Shown here in pieces: positions 24,901 through 33,485 of a DNA stretch of 64,000 nucleotides. The first letter of the stretch is position 1. Every line of letters begins with the position of its first letter. Source of the DNA: Hyalangium gracile (lineage in GTDB: Bacteria; Myxococcota; Myxococcia; Myxococcales; Myxococcaceae); assembly GCF_020103725.1 (NCBI RefSeq), contig NZ_JAHXBG010000021.1, positions 1 through 64,000 on the forward strand, read 5' to 3'. A program made the position numbers and the translations under genes. The notes under the pieces were generated by a model, which worked only from the letters and a program-made list of their open reading frames with translations, made no database searches and was not told where the DNA came from.

Positions 24901-27691
24901 GGCGCACGTAGCGCTGGTAGCGCTCATAGCCCTCGGACTCGTCGTAGTAGTAGCCGTACTCCTCCTCCAGGCGGAGGTACTCCACCTCGAGCGGCTTGAG
25001 CGCCTTGGCGTCGGTGACGAGCCGGCCCTCCCAGTCCACCACCACGCCGGTGACGGTGAAGGGCTTGCCCGCGTTCACCTTCTGCACGCCGGACTGGAGG
25101 CCCACGTAGTAGGCCTCCGGGTGCATGGGCACCGTCACGTCGCCCACGGTGGAGCGGCCGCTGCCCGCCTCGAAGACGCTGGCCTGCGCCACCAGCCTCG
25201 CCGGGCCCTTGAAGCCGCCGGCGGTCTCCTTCGCCGGGCACTCCACGAGCGCCTGGCCCTTGTCGCTCATCTCTCCCTTCACCTGGCCGAGCGTGACGGC
25301 CTTGGCCTCGGTGGCCTTCTGCCGCCACACGCCATAGGTGAACTGGGCGTTCTCCTTCGGCTTGAACTCGGAGGGCTCCAGCCGGCAGTTGAGCTCCACC
25401 GGGCTGCCCTCGGCCGAGCCGCCGAAGAGGTAGGCCGCCTCCACCTTCACCGGCACCACCGAGCCCTGCTGGTAGCCGGCCTTGTCCACGCTGGCCGTCA
25501 CCTTCATGCGCTCGGGGACGAACTCCTCCACCTGGAGGCCGTAGGTGGCCACCTCTCGGTCCGCGACGCGCAGCGCCACGCGGTAGCTGCCCGTGTCCTG
25601 GAAGGCCTCGAAGGGCAGATCCAGCGACACCAGGCCCGCCTCGTTCGTCTTGAGCGCCACCTTCTTGAACTCGCGCTCACGCGGGTCGATGACGCGCAGC
25701 TCCACCGGCATGCCCGCGGGCGGCGCCTTGTCCTCCTGATCGCGCAGGATCGCCGCCACGTGGGCGGTGTCGCCCGGGCGGTACACGCCGCGGTCCGAGT
25801 AGATCGACGCGCGGTACGGCGCCTGGGCGCGGTACGGCTCGCCCTGGACGTCCGAGTTGGCGATCTCCGTCTTCAGCTCGCTGTACTTCAGGTAGGTGAG
25901 GTCCTCGCCCTTGCGCGCGATGAGGGCGAAGGGGGCCGCGGTGTCCACCGTCTGCGCGGGCACCTGGAGCTTGCAGCCGTCCGCGCCGCTGGTGGTGCAG
26001 CGGGCCACCGACTGGCCGCTCTTCTTCACCAGCGACACCTCGACGCCGGACAGCGGCTCGGTGGACTCCATGCCGAGCACCCACACGGAGACCTCCTGCT
26101 GGCCGTTGCCGGCGCTGGAGCCTCCGCGCTTGGCCACGAGGCTCAGGTCCGTGAGCAGGATGCGCGCGGCGGCCTGGGCGTCGTCTCGCTTGACGGAGAC
26201 CTCCACCACGCCGCGCGTCGTGGAGGGCACCATGCTGCCCACGTCCAGGTAGGTGGTGGACAGGGTGTCCTCGGCGGGCTTGAGGGGGAGCTTCTTGCTG
26301 ACGAGCACGTTGGAGGTGCGCTCGTCGGTGGCCTCCCGCTCGTCGTCGCTCATCCAGAAGACGAGGTTCTCCGGCGGCACGTGGCGGATGGTGAGCTCCG
26401 CGGTGTCCACGTTGAGGTAGTTGAGCGGCAGGTTGCGCCAGGCGCTGCGCGGCAGGTAGCGGCCCGCCGAGGTGAAGGCCAGCTGCGACTTGCGCGCGCT
26501 GATGGAGTAGCGGTTCTGGTAGGTGGACAGCAGCCGGCCGCCGCCCGCGGAGAGCAGGCCCGCGTCGATCTTCAGCGTGTACGTGCCGCGCTTGTAGTCA
26601 CCGAAGATGCGGAAGCCGCGGCGCGACGGGGAGATGGAGAACTTCACCGGCGGGGTGAAGTGGATGGCGTCGGCGGCCACGGTGTCGTCGACCACGCAGC
26701 CCAGGTTGTCGTTGTCGTAGTAGTACGGGTCCCACTCGCCCTCGTCGGGGCTGGGCGGCGCGTTCATCTCCACGTCGCGGCAGCTGACCTCCAGGTAGAA
26801 GCCGGTGTTGCCCTCGGCGACGGTGACGCTGGTGATGTCCATGCGCTTGCCGCCGCGCAGCTCGAACGAGTCCTCCGCCGCGGGCGCCTTGCCGCCACCC
26901 TTGGGGGAGACCAGCCCCGCCTTGAGCGCGAGCCGCACGGTGGCTCCCGGCCGCAGCTGCGGGCTCGTGAGCTGCGCCACGATCACGTAGCGCTGGGTGG
27001 CGTGGGAGGTCAGCTTGACGTCGCTGATGGGCTTACCGTCCACCTGGAAGCTGGCGTAGCGCTGCACGGCGCTCGCATCGACCGGGCCGGAGAACATGAG
27101 CTCGGCGACCACCAGGCCCTTGACGGTGTCCACCTGGGCCGGGGCCATGCGGAGGAAGGCGAGCTTCGGGGTGGTGAAGGTGTGCGTCCACGCGCCCTCG
27201 GACGGGGCCTTCACCACGCCGGACGGCGTCTCCACGGAGTCGAGGGTGACGGTGTACGTCGTCCCCAGATCGAAGCCGTTGCCCGGCGTGAAGGAGAGCG
27301 CGGAGCTGTTGCGGAAGTACTCCAGGTAGCCACCCACGTCGGGCGAGAACCGGACGACGGTGCCCTTCTTCCCCTCGCCATCGGAGTACTGGACGTTGCG
27401 GGAGAACTCGAAGACGACCTTGTCGGGGACGACGCCCTCGGCGCCCAGCTCCTTGATGACGGGCGAGAGCGACTCGGGGGTGACGGGCGCCTCGCTCGCC
27501 TGCGGAGCCTGGGCCGAGCCCGGACTGGTGGAGCCGGGCGCGGGAGCCCCGGCGGAGGGCGGAGCGGGCGGCGGCCCTGCCTTGTCTTCCTTGCAAGCGA
27601 CGAGAGTGGTGGCCACCAGGAGCGCCGCGCCCCACCACCGCGCGCGGGTAGAGCGGAGCCGACTCGGCGTCACGACAGACTGCGGACCCAT
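21962..27691 (-). CDS. Bacterial alpha-2-macroglobulin lipoprotein
   Basis: The product is 1909 residues, longer than E. coli YfhM (1653). A lipoprotein signal (GAALLVATTLVAC, Cys 33) is followed by MG-like beta domains, and the thioester motif G-C1427-I-E-Q1430 lies in YPYGCIEQTTS. The surrounding alpha-helical thioester domain (~1400-1700) and C-terminal receptor-like region are recognisable. Cleavage of the bait region by a foreign protease exposes the thioester, which traps the attacker covalently. The start at 27691 has GGAGG 4 bases upstream. A run of Asp/Tyr residues near 300-315 and acidic Tyr-rich segments near 920-935 are unusual local features. It is first in the operon with pbpC. 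Confidence 0.94.
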   Translation of the reverse strand: MGPQSVVTPSRLRSTRARWWGAALLVATTLVACKEDKAGPPPAPPSAGAPAPGSTSPGSAQAPQASEAPVTPESLSPVIKELGAEGVVPDKVVFEFSRNVQYSDGEGKKGTVVRFSPDVGGYLEYFRNSSALSFTPGNGFDLGTTYTVTLDSVETPSGVVKAPSEGAWTHTFTTPKLAFLRMAPAQVDTVKGLVVAELMFSGPVDASAVQRYASFQVDGKPISDVKLTSHATQRYVIVAQLTSPQLRPGATVRLALKAGLVSPKGGGKAPAAEDSFELRGGKRMDITSVTVAEGNTGFYLEVSCRDVEMNAPPSPDEGEWDPYYYDNDNLGCVVDDTVAADAIHFTPPVKFSISPSRRGFRIFGDYKRGTYTLKIDAGLLSAGGGRLLSTYQNRYSISARKSQLAFTSAGRYLPRSAWRNLPLNYLNVDTAELTIRHVPPENLVFWMSDDEREATDERTSNVLVSKKLPLKPAEDTLSTTYLDVGSMVPSTTRGVVEVSVKRDDAQAAARILLTDLSLVAKRGGSSAGNGQQEVSVWVLGMESTEPLSGVEVSLVKKSGQSVARCTTSGADGCKLQVPAQTVDTAAPFALIARKGEDLTYLKYSELKTEIANSDVQGEPYRAQAPYRASIYSDRGVYRPGDTAHVAAILRDQEDKAPPAGMPVELRVIDPREREFKKVALKTNEAGLVSLDLPFEAFQDTGSYRVALRVADREVATYGLQVEEFVPERMKVTASVDKAGYQQGSVVPVKVEAAYLFGGSAEGSPVELNCRLEPSEFKPKENAQFTYGVWRQKATEAKAVTLGQVKGEMSDKGQALVECPAKETAGGFKGPARLVAQASVFEAGSGRSTVGDVTVPMHPEAYYVGLQSGVQKVNAGKPFTVTGVVVDWEGRLVTDAKALKPLEVEYLRLEEEYGYYYDESEGYERYQRYVRPVREGRSTTKVEGGKFQLQVTPSQDAAGFIVRVRSGNAQTDLHLEGNGRYYWYGDGEARVDQTPRPLKPASIALELPKAGRLNEPIAVKFKVPYRGRVLLTAETDQVIASEWKAVEPGEVSWTFTPRSFAPNVYVAAFLVKDPHLESAEAFMPDRAFGVGSVTLEPTDFTQTVKLDVPKEVRSNSTLTVNLELGPQEGPTFATVAVVDEGILSLTRFKSPDPLKELFAKRALGVETFETIGWTLLVPPGGNSRSTGGDEEGAAGRVQPVKPVALWSGVVSVPASGKLSLPFNLPMYRGAVRVMAVTTGPKRVGRADAQVLVRDPLVLQTTLPRFLTQGDEIQIPVFLTNLSGSAQEVKVSLTAENLPVPGLAMPASVGSPLQMLGKSEGRTRLENGKAATLVFQAKAITAVGAARLKVTAEGGGFTAFEQLDVPLHPAGARERTVQRIPLESGRVDLAQYLQGWVPTTESSTFWVTTNPYAESLQHLSYLVRYPYGCIEQTTSSTRPLLFVSQLIDNVDPTLTGNKKVEDMVMAGVNRLLSMQTPSGGFAYWPGQTEPVAWGTAYATHLLLDAQKLKYPVPQDRLDDAVAWLGQELNRKENNVRRDDHYGQSSEAYMHYVLSLSGKGRKARVQKLIDELGKQKAFSGEEREEEHLLKAALYLAGDRRYEKELKSPDLSPITEERRNSWSFYSDRRRRGLMLSTFQDLFGNDPAAEPLAQQVAQSLIGHHSSYYTTQELVWSITGLGKRVSGAASSFTPPTLVADGKEVAPQANEGGKTTRASDRTWALARASERKGLTLELKEKGEGKLYLIVNSEGVRSSGQAKTGGQGLTLSRTYRKLDGTAVSPGDSVNLADLLYVEIELKNTSGERIQNIALVDRLPAGWEIENARLGRGGAVQWVSTEELWTADYVNIRDDRMEVFGTLQSGESKKVVYAVRAVTAGKFTLPPVEAEAMYDPRIWARDAGQAVEVSGPWKDFLL

Positions 27692-27974
27692 GTTTCCTCC
27701 AAAGGACGGCATCGACTTTTCACGCGGCGTGCCGGGAGTGCCGGCGCCGCGAGCAAGGGGAAGTGTGGTCGCCTGCCCACGGCCCGACGGCGCCCCCCGC
27801 GCGTCTCAGGGCCCACACGGTGTCCCGGGAGCCACGGCTCCGGATCCACCGAGAGGGCAGCGATCAGCGGGCGACGCTAGGCGTCATGCTCACGGCGGTC
27901 AACGGGGGCGGCGAGACCCTATATATGGAGGCCCAAGAGATTCTCCTGGGTCTCACGAGTCCGAGCCACACCCC
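27692..27974. other. Divergent intergenic region between the alpha-2-macroglobulin and TrmJ-like genes
   Basis: This 283-base gap carries the GGAGG of the minus-strand gene at its left edge, a GC-rich middle, and one AT-rich island (the TATATAT motif, annotated separately) before the TrmJ-like start. I see no RNA gene or additional coding region. Confidence 0.4.
27917..27929 (+). promoter_or_regulatory. CCCTATATATGG motif, possible -10 region
   Basis: An AT-rich CCCTATATATGG stands out in GC-rich DNA 46 bases before the TrmJ-like ATG. Nearly the same string occurs upstream of the EF-G gene (41869-41880). No -35 element at normal spacing is visible, so it may be a -10 for an alternative sigma factor or a protein-binding site. 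Confidence 0.35.
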
Positions 27975-28697
27975 ATGGTGCTTCCCATCCGTTTCGTCCT
28001 GATGCGCCCGCGCAACGCGGAGAACCTCGGTGCCGCCGCGCGGGCCTTGAAGAACTGCGGCCTGTCCGAGTGGACGTGGGTGCGGCCAGAGGCGGAGGAC
28101 CTGGGACCGGCCCGGAGGCTGGCGGTCCACGCGGAGGACGTGCTGGACGGGGTGCGTCAGGCGGACACGCTGGAGGAGGCGGTGGCCGACTGCGTGTGGG
28201 TGGTGGGGACGAGCTCGCGCAAGGTGGAGGGCAAGCGGCGGCTGTCTCCACGAGCCGTGGGAGAGGAGCTGGTGGCCCGGGCGGCGCAGGGGCCGGTGGC
28301 GGTTGTCTTCGGGGACGAGCGTAGCGGGCTGACGAACGTTGAGGTGGAGCGCTGCCACGATCTGTCCGCCGTGCCGACGGATCCCTCGCAGCCGTCGATC
28401 AACCTGGCCCAGGCGGTGCTGCTGTACGCCTACGAGGTGCGCATGGCCTCGCTGGCGGCGGCTCCTCCCCCGCCGGCTCCGCTCCCGGTGGCGGCGTCGG
28501 ATGAGGAGCTGGCGCGAGTCGAGGAGACGCTCGAGGCGACCTTGAAGGCAGGGAGCTTCCTGGTGGACGAGCACCCAGGGCGCACCGGGCTGAGGGACCT
28601 GTTCGCCCCGCTGCGCCGCTCGCGCCTGACACGCAACGAGGCCCGGCTGTGGCTGGCGGCGCTCCACACGCTGCGCAAGCGCCTGAGCTCGGGCTGA
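27975..28697 (+). CDS. SPOUT-family RNA methyltransferase, TrmJ-like
   Basis: The product is 240 residues, the usual TrmJ size. The three SpoU/TrmH motifs are present: RPRNAENLGAAARALKN (motif 1, near residue 10), VFGDERSGLTNVEVERC (motif 2) and PSINLAQAVLLYAYE (motif 3), forming the knotted S-adenosylmethionine site. TrmJ methylates the 2'-O of residue 32 in tRNAs; a related 2'-O-methyltransferase role cannot be excluded. The C-terminal ~80 residues are a helical extension as in TrmJ. ATG 27975 begins directly at the domain; the Shine-Dalgarno is weak. It is cytoplasmic. Confidence 0.88.
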   Translation: MVLPIRFVLMRPRNAENLGAAARALKNCGLSEWTWVRPEAEDLGPARRLAVHAEDVLDGVRQADTLEEAVADCVWVVGTSSRKVEGKRRLSPRAVGEELVARAAQGPVAVVFGDERSGLTNVEVERCHDLSAVPTDPSQPSINLAQAVLLYAYEVRMASLAAAPPPPAPLPVAASDEELARVEETLEATLKAGSFLVDEHPGRTGLRDLFAPLRRSRLTRNEARLWLAALHTLRKRLSSG

Positions 28698-28722
28698 AGC
28701 CAGGCGGAAGGCATCCCCTGCC

Positions 28723-29721
28723 CTACTTCTTGCCGGCCCCGCTCCCCGCTCCGGTAAGGCGCCCCATCAGCTTCGGATCGTCCGGCAGCAGCCCGGCCTT
28801 GGGCAGGCGCGTGAGCAGCTCGCGCCAGCGCGGGTCCATCTTGAAGGTCTTCTGGAACAGCGGGATGGCCTCGTCCACGCGGTTCATGCCCACGAGCGAG
28901 ATGGCGGTCCAGAAGACCATCTCGGCGTTGTTGGGGACCAGCGCCTGGGCTCCGGAGTAGGCCTCCAGGGCGGCCTTGGCGTCATTGCGCTCGACGGCGA
29001 GATCCCCCTCGTTCATCAGGTTGTACGCGCGCTGGAGCGTGAGCAGCCGCTTCAGCTCCTCCAGCGGCTGGGGGTGGTCATCCACGCGGAGGTCGAACTT
29101 GCGATCCAGCCACGGCTTCCCGGTGGGCTTGCCGGAGACGACGATCAGCGCCGCGGCCTGCTTGCCTCGGATGTCTCCACCGGCGGCCTCGGCGGCCTCG
29201 AGCGCGGCCATCATGCGCGCGGCGAGATCCCCCTTGGTCTCCCGGAACGCCTTGGCCATGGCGGGCCAGACGGTGTCCTTCTCCATCATGTTGGCCTGCA
29301 CCGCGAAGTTCTCGCCGACGATATGGCCCGCGGCGGCGACGCACCGCTCGCCCGTGTGGGAGGCCACGCGGCCTTGAGCGTCAATCATGCCCACCTGCCG
29401 CACGGCGCTCCCGCTGTCGGCCGCCAGCAGTCCCTTGAGCGCATCCGGTGCGGAGCGGCCCGCGCGCATCAGGTCCAGCCCGAGCTTCCCATAGGACGGA
29501 TCCACGAAGGACTGGGTGGCCACGGCGCCCACGCCCGCCTCGGCCCAGGCGACGAGCGGCCCTACGGAGAACCAGTGCGACTGCACCGCCACCCCCAGCT
29601 CACCCGTAGCCGGGTCACGCGCCACGATGGAGTAGGTGTTGACGGGTCGACGGGGGCTGGGAGGCTCGGAGCCGAGAGCCGGCGTGGCGAGCAGGATGAG
29701 GAAGAGGGCAACGCGCGACAT
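28723..29721 (-). CDS. Exported DUF1028 (Ntn-hydrolase-like) protein with C-terminal TPR-like region
   Basis: The product is 332 residues with a signal peptide (MSRVALFLILLATPALGS). The DUF1028 domain spans ~28-235, starting NTYSIVARDPATGELGVAVQS, with GVGAVATQSFVDPSYG and HTGERCVAAAGHIVG. The family has an Ntn-hydrolase-like fold with unproven activity. Residues ~245-330 contain a TPR-like pair (AYNLMNEGDLAVERNDAKAALEAYSGA), a common extra domain in this family. GGAGG lies 6 bases before ATG 29721. It is predicted periplasmic. The longer frame upstream has no signal peptide and was rejected. Confidence 0.88.
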   Translation of the reverse strand: MSRVALFLILLATPALGSEPPSPRRPVNTYSIVARDPATGELGVAVQSHWFSVGPLVAWAEAGVGAVATQSFVDPSYGKLGLDLMRAGRSAPDALKGLLAADSGSAVRQVGMIDAQGRVASHTGERCVAAAGHIVGENFAVQANMMEKDTVWPAMAKAFRETKGDLAARMMAALEAAEAAGGDIRGKQAAALIVVSGKPTGKPWLDRKFDLRVDDHPQPLEELKRLLTLQRAYNLMNEGDLAVERNDAKAALEAYSGAQALVPNNAEMVFWTAISLVGMNRVDEAIPLFQKTFKMDPRWRELLTRLPKAGLLPDDPKLMGRLTGAGSGAGKK

Positions 29722-29979
29722 GCAGTCCTCCAAGGGCGGCGGAGCGCGGAGGGTGATCGACCTGTCGAGCGACCGCAAGCCGATTCCGCCCCCGTGAAAC
29801 CTTGGGCGCCCTGTGCTCGGACCGGTAGCGAACTGGTATGACAAGCAGCCCAGTTCGGACAGAGCGCGCCAAAGCCCTCCCCTCCTGGCTCGCCGGACGA
29901 GCAGGGAGGCAGCGCGTACCGGCTCCCCTTGGGGGACCTACCTTCCTGGGAAAGGTCATCCCATCGGGAGCAAGACAAC

Positions 29980-30192
29980 ATGGATCACATGCCTTACGAA
30001 GACACCGGTATGAGCGCCAGCCCGGAGCAGGAGCCGAAGCGCGACGCGCCGTCGGAGGCACCGAACCGCACGCCTCACTCCGCCGAGGGCCCCGACAAGG
30101 AGCGGAAGATGCCTGCGGGAGAGCCCGGCAAGACGCCCGGTTCGGCCGAGGGAGAGGATCCGGACCATCCTCCTGAGTCCACCCGGCACTGA
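29980..30192 (+). CDS. Small disordered acidic/proline-rich protein, unknown
   Basis: The product is 70 residues, rich in Pro, Glu, Asp, Ser and Lys, with repeated units such as NRTPHSAEGPDKE and KTPGSAEGEDPD. No hydrophobic segment is present, so it would be soluble and unstructured. ATG 29980 has GGGAG about 10 bases upstream; an upstream in-frame ATG at 29929 has no better site. The 258-base gap to the DUF1028 gene gives room for its own promoter. Coding status is moderately supported by the Shine-Dalgarno and low-complexity repeats only. Confidence 0.45.
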   Translation: MDHMPYEDTGMSASPEQEPKRDAPSEAPNRTPHSAEGPDKERKMPAGEPGKTPGSAEGEDPDHPPESTRH

Positions 30193-30233
30193 AAGGCGCT
30201 CCCGGCGCGCCGTAGCGGGTACAGTGCCCTCCC

Positions 30234-31040
30234 ATGGCCCGCAAGCCCCCTCCCCGTCGGCCCTCGGCATCCCACGACAAGCCCCCGAGCCGAAGCCGCT
30301 GGGAGGGCAAAGCGAAGCCTGACTGGCTGTCGCGAGCGCTCGCCCGGGCCGGAGTCTTCCCGCTCGCCGAGGCGGAGGATGCCATCCGCGCCGGCCGCGT
30401 CAGCATCAACGGCCGCGTGGCGAAGCAGCCGCTCGCCCCGGTGCCGGAGGGCGCCGTGCTCCGGGTGGACGGAGTGGAAGTGCAGCGCGAGGTGGAGACG
30501 CGGGTGCTGGCCTTCCACAAGCCCGCGGACGTGCTCACCTCCACCGTGAGCCAGCACCGCACGGGCACGGTCTACGAGGTGCTGCTTCCCCAGCTTCCGG
30601 ATGAGCTGTCCCGCTACACCTGGCATGCCATCGGCAGGCTGGACCGGGGCACCACGGGGCTGCTGCTCTTCACCAATGACGAGAAGCTCGTGGCCCACGC
30701 CACGTCTCCGGAGACGCACCTGCCCAAGCGGTACGTGGCCACGGTGCAGGGCACTGCGGACGAGGAGAAGCTCGAGCCGCTGCGCCGAGGCGTGATGCTG
30801 GAGGACGGGCCGACCCGGCCGGCGAAGGTGAAGCTCCGGGATGCCCACACGGTGGAGGTCTCCGTCACCGAGGGCCGCCATCACCAGGTGAAGCGCATGC
30901 TCGGAGCCGTGGGGTTGCCCGTGAAGGCGCTGCACCGCGAGGCCGTGGGCGACGTGCTGCTGGACGTGCCCGAAGGTACCTTCCGCGAGCTCACCCCTGA
31001 GGAGATCTCCCACGGCCTGCGCTACAGCGGCCAGAACTAG
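30234..31040 (+). CDS. RsuA/RluB-family pseudouridine synthase
   Basis: The product is 268 residues with a basic, Pro-rich N-terminal extension (residues 1-28). An S4 RNA-binding domain follows (~30-80, SRALARAGVFPLAEAEDAIRAGRVSINGR in two parts). The catalytic domain has D137 in GRLDRGTTGLLLFTND and the conserved KRYVAT and EGRHHQVKRML motifs. It should isomerise uridine in 16S or 23S rRNA; the exact site (RsuA, RluB, RluE or RluF type) cannot be told by eye. The stop overlaps the convergent serine-protease remnant by 4 bases. Confidence 0.9.
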   Translation: MARKPPPRRPSASHDKPPSRSRWEGKAKPDWLSRALARAGVFPLAEAEDAIRAGRVSINGRVAKQPLAPVPEGAVLRVDGVEVQREVETRVLAFHKPADVLTSTVSQHRTGTVYEVLLPQLPDELSRYTWHAIGRLDRGTTGLLLFTNDEKLVAHATSPETHLPKRYVATVQGTADEEKLEPLRRGVMLEDGPTRPAKVKLRDAHTVEVSVTEGRHHQVKRMLGAVGLPVKALHREAVGDVLLDVPEGTFRELTPEEISHGLRYSGQN

Positions 31041-31633
31041 CGCGCGGTGGCGTCCAGGCTGGCCGCTTCCTGGATCTGCGCCTCCAGCCACTTCCGATGC
31101 GCGAAGACACTGGTCATGACCGAGAACGACCCCTTCTTCGCGCTTTCAGCTCTCGATCCGATGACGCCCACGAGCACGGTGTTGTCGCCCGCGCTGAAGC
31201 AGCCTCCGCCGCTGTCACCCCCGTAGGCATGCGAGGCGGCGGACCCATCCTCCAGGCGCTGAGAGCCAGCAATGAACTCCACGCTGCCGGACTCCATCCT
31301 CCGAATCCAGGAGACCCTGTTCTCCCCATACCGGCGCTCCCCGAAGGGGCGCCCCGTCTCTCCCAATCCGAACCCCACCATCGTGATGCGATCGCCCGTT
31401 CGGACCTCCGCATCCGCCAGCTTGTAGACCGGAAGCTTCTCCTCCTCATCCACGGGCGTGGACAGGAAGACCACGGCGAGATCCGCGCTGCTCCACACGA
31501 GGTTCTGCTCATCGTACAGGAGCTCGAGATCCGGGTGGGCCCGCACCGTCCCGCTGTATTCCCGAGTATGAGCGCGAGATCCGCCTCGCTGGAGAGGACA
31601 CGTCCCTGGCGTGGAGAGCAGCCGGGACGCCAT
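31037..31633 (-). pseudogene. Trypsin-like serine protease remnant lacking the catalytic His region
   Basis: The frame retains the catalytic Asp region (SSADLAVVFLS) and the Ser motif (GGDSGGGCF) of a chymotrypsin-fold (S1) protease. The N-terminal part, including the usual TAAHC motif with the catalytic His and any signal peptide, is absent. The residues before the Asp region are Arg/Ser/Pro-rich and unlike a protease, and no AAHC is found in any frame up to the divergent sthA gene at 31761. The left boundary of the remnant is the stop; the right boundary is approximate. A 5' deletion or decay is the simplest reading; a frameshift cannot be excluded. Confidence 0.6.
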
Positions 31634-31760
31634 GCGCCGCACGGGGGCCTTCCTCAACGAACAGCTCGGGCCCTGAGGCCCACACTCGCCGTGCAAGCTC
31701 CTTCAAACCCCGGCCCCGCTCGCGTACCTTCCGCCTGCTCAGTGGAAGGGTGCTCCGGGA

Positions 31761-33161
31761 ATGGCTGACTTCGATCTGGTGGTGATTGGCTCTGGCCCCG
31801 CGGGGGAACAGGGCGCCGTGCAGGCGGCGCGCCTGGGCAAGCGCGTGGCGGTGGTGGAGCGCGAGCCCGTGCTCGGCGGCACCGCGGCCAACACCGGCAC
31901 CCTGCCCTCGAAGACGCTGCGCGAGACGGCCCTCTACCTCTCCGGCTACCGCGCCCGCGGCCTCTACGGCGTGGAGAGCACCCTGCGCCACCAGGCCACG
32001 GTGTCCGACTTCCTCTACCGCGAGCGCCGCGTGAAGGAGACCGAGCGCACGCGCATCGGCCACAACCTCCAGTGCAACAACGTGGAGCTGATACAGGGCC
32101 AGGGCTCGCTCTCGGACGCCCACACCGTCCTCGTCCGCCGCCAGGGCCAGCCCGACCGCCGGCTCACCACCGAGTGCGTCCTCATCGCCACCGGCTCCTC
32201 GCCCTACCGGCCGCCGCTCTACCCCTTCGGCGATCCCCGCGTTCACGACTCGGACGAGATCCTCGATCTGTCCTCCCTGCCACGCGCGCTGGTGGTGGTG
32301 GGCGGCGGCGTCATCGGCTGCGAGTACGCCTGCATGTTCGCCGCGCTGGGCACCCCGGTGACGCTGGTGGACCTGAAGAAGGAGCTGCTGCCCTTCCTGG
32401 ACGACGAGTTCTCCGGGCTGCTGCGCCAGCGCATGGAGGCGCTCGGCGTGCGGATGCGCTTCGGCTACTCGGTGGAGTCCATCCACGTGCCGGAGCAGGC
32501 CGCCGAGCCCATCCGGCTGACGCTCTCCGGCGGAGAGACGCTGGAGGTGGATCAGGTGCTGGTGGCCTCCGGCCGCTCCGCGAACACCGCGGGGCTGGGG
32601 CTGGAGGAGCTCGGCGTCAAGGTGGGCCCTCGCGGCCACGTGGAGGTGAGCCCCGCGTACCAGACGTCCGTGCCCCACATCTACGCGGTGGGAGACGTCA
32701 TCGGCTTCCCAGCCCTGGCCTCCACCTCCATGGAGCAGGCGCGCCTGGCGGTGCTTTACGCCTTCGGCCAGCCCTTCAAGCCCGCCCAGGTGCTGCCCTA
32801 CGGCATCTACACCATCCCCGAGGTCTCCATGGCGGGCGAGACGGAGGAGTCCCTGCGCGCCAAGGGCGTCCCCTACGTGGCGGGCCGCGCCGCCTTCGTC
32901 ACCAACCCGCGCGGACAGATCATCGGAGAGATGCACGGGCTGCTGAAGCTGCTCTTCCACCGCGAGAGCCTGAAGCTGCTGGGCGTGCACGTGCTGGGCG
33001 AGCAGGCCGCGGAGCTGGTGCACGTGGGCCTCACGGCGCTGGTGGCCGGTGCCGGCACGCAGCTCTTCGTGGAGACGTGCTTCAACTACCCCACGCTCTC
33101 GGAGGCCTACAAGACGGCCACCTACGACGCGCTCCAGCAGCTCCAGGCCGGGGCGCGGTGA
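31761..33161 (+). CDS. sthA: Soluble pyridine nucleotide transhydrogenase
   Basis: The product is 466 residues, the same length as E. coli SthA. FAD site GSGPAG (10-15) is followed by GTAANTGTLPSK (40-51), where both redox Cys of the dihydrolipoamide dehydrogenase pattern are replaced by Ala42 and Thr47, the hallmark that separates SthA from Lpd. The NAD(P) site (VVVGGGVIGCEYA) and the dimerisation domain (LGVHVLGEQAAELVHVG) are intact. It reversibly transfers hydride between NADPH and NAD+. It is cytoplasmic and divergent from the protease remnant. Confidence 0.93.
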   Translation: MADFDLVVIGSGPAGEQGAVQAARLGKRVAVVEREPVLGGTAANTGTLPSKTLRETALYLSGYRARGLYGVESTLRHQATVSDFLYRERRVKETERTRIGHNLQCNNVELIQGQGSLSDAHTVLVRRQGQPDRRLTTECVLIATGSSPYRPPLYPFGDPRVHDSDEILDLSSLPRALVVVGGGVIGCEYACMFAALGTPVTLVDLKKELLPFLDDEFSGLLRQRMEALGVRMRFGYSVESIHVPEQAAEPIRLTLSGGETLEVDQVLVASGRSANTAGLGLEELGVKVGPRGHVEVSPAYQTSVPHIYAVGDVIGFPALASTSMEQARLAVLYAFGQPFKPAQVLPYGIYTIPEVSMAGETEESLRAKGVPYVAGRAAFVTNPRGQIIGEMHGLLKLLFHRESLKLLGVHVLGEQAAELVHVGLTALVAGAGTQLFVETCFNYPTLSEAYKTATYDALQQLQAGAR

Positions 33162-33173
33162 GCCAGGCGCCGC

Positions 33174-33485
33174 TCAGCGGCTGTTCTTGAGGCTGCCCAC
33201 CGTGAGCCCCGTCATCAGGGGCGCCACGCGGTTGATGCCATCCGCGGAGGAGCGCGCCAGGGTCTGCGCCGGCGCCGAGGCAGGCCTCGAGGGGGTGCCC
33301 TTGCCGCCCGCGGCCCCCCGCAGCAGCTCTCGCACGCGGTTCCAGCGCACCTTCTCCTCGGAGAGGATGCGCGAGAGCTCATCGCGGGCCGCGGGATCCT
33401 CCAGCTCGGTGGCCGCCGCCGCCACCTTGTCGAGGAAGGGCATCAGATAGCCAAAGTCCCTGTCGAATGCGTCGGGGTTCGCCAC
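33174..33485 (-). CDS. Small conserved-looking helical protein, unknown
   Basis: The product is 103 residues and mostly helical (FGYLMPFLDKVAAAATELEDPA, ARDELSRILSEEKVRWNRV), ending in a Ser/Ala/Pro-rich tail. No signal peptide is seen. GTG 33485 has GCGGAGG 5 bases upstream and begins right before the first structured segment, so it was chosen over the frame start 30 bases earlier. It is convergent with sthA. I do not recognise the family; it may be one of the small myxobacterial kinase-linked proteins, but this is a guess. Confidence 0.6.
   Translation of the reverse strand: MANPDAFDRDFGYLMPFLDKVAAAATELEDPAARDELSRILSEEKVRWNRVRELLRGAAGGKGTPSRPASAPAQTLARSSADGINRVAPLMTGLTVGSLKNSR

Noticed and set aside
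21737-27880. A 2047-codon frame antisense to the alpha-2-macroglobulin gene
   Set aside because: GC-skew shadow; the minus-strand gene has the lipobox, thioester and domain matches, and the antisense product is His/Arg/Gly-rich without motifs.
31761-33161. SthA as dihydrolipoamide dehydrogenase
   Set aside because: Both redox Cys are replaced (Ala42, Thr47), fitting SthA not Lpd.
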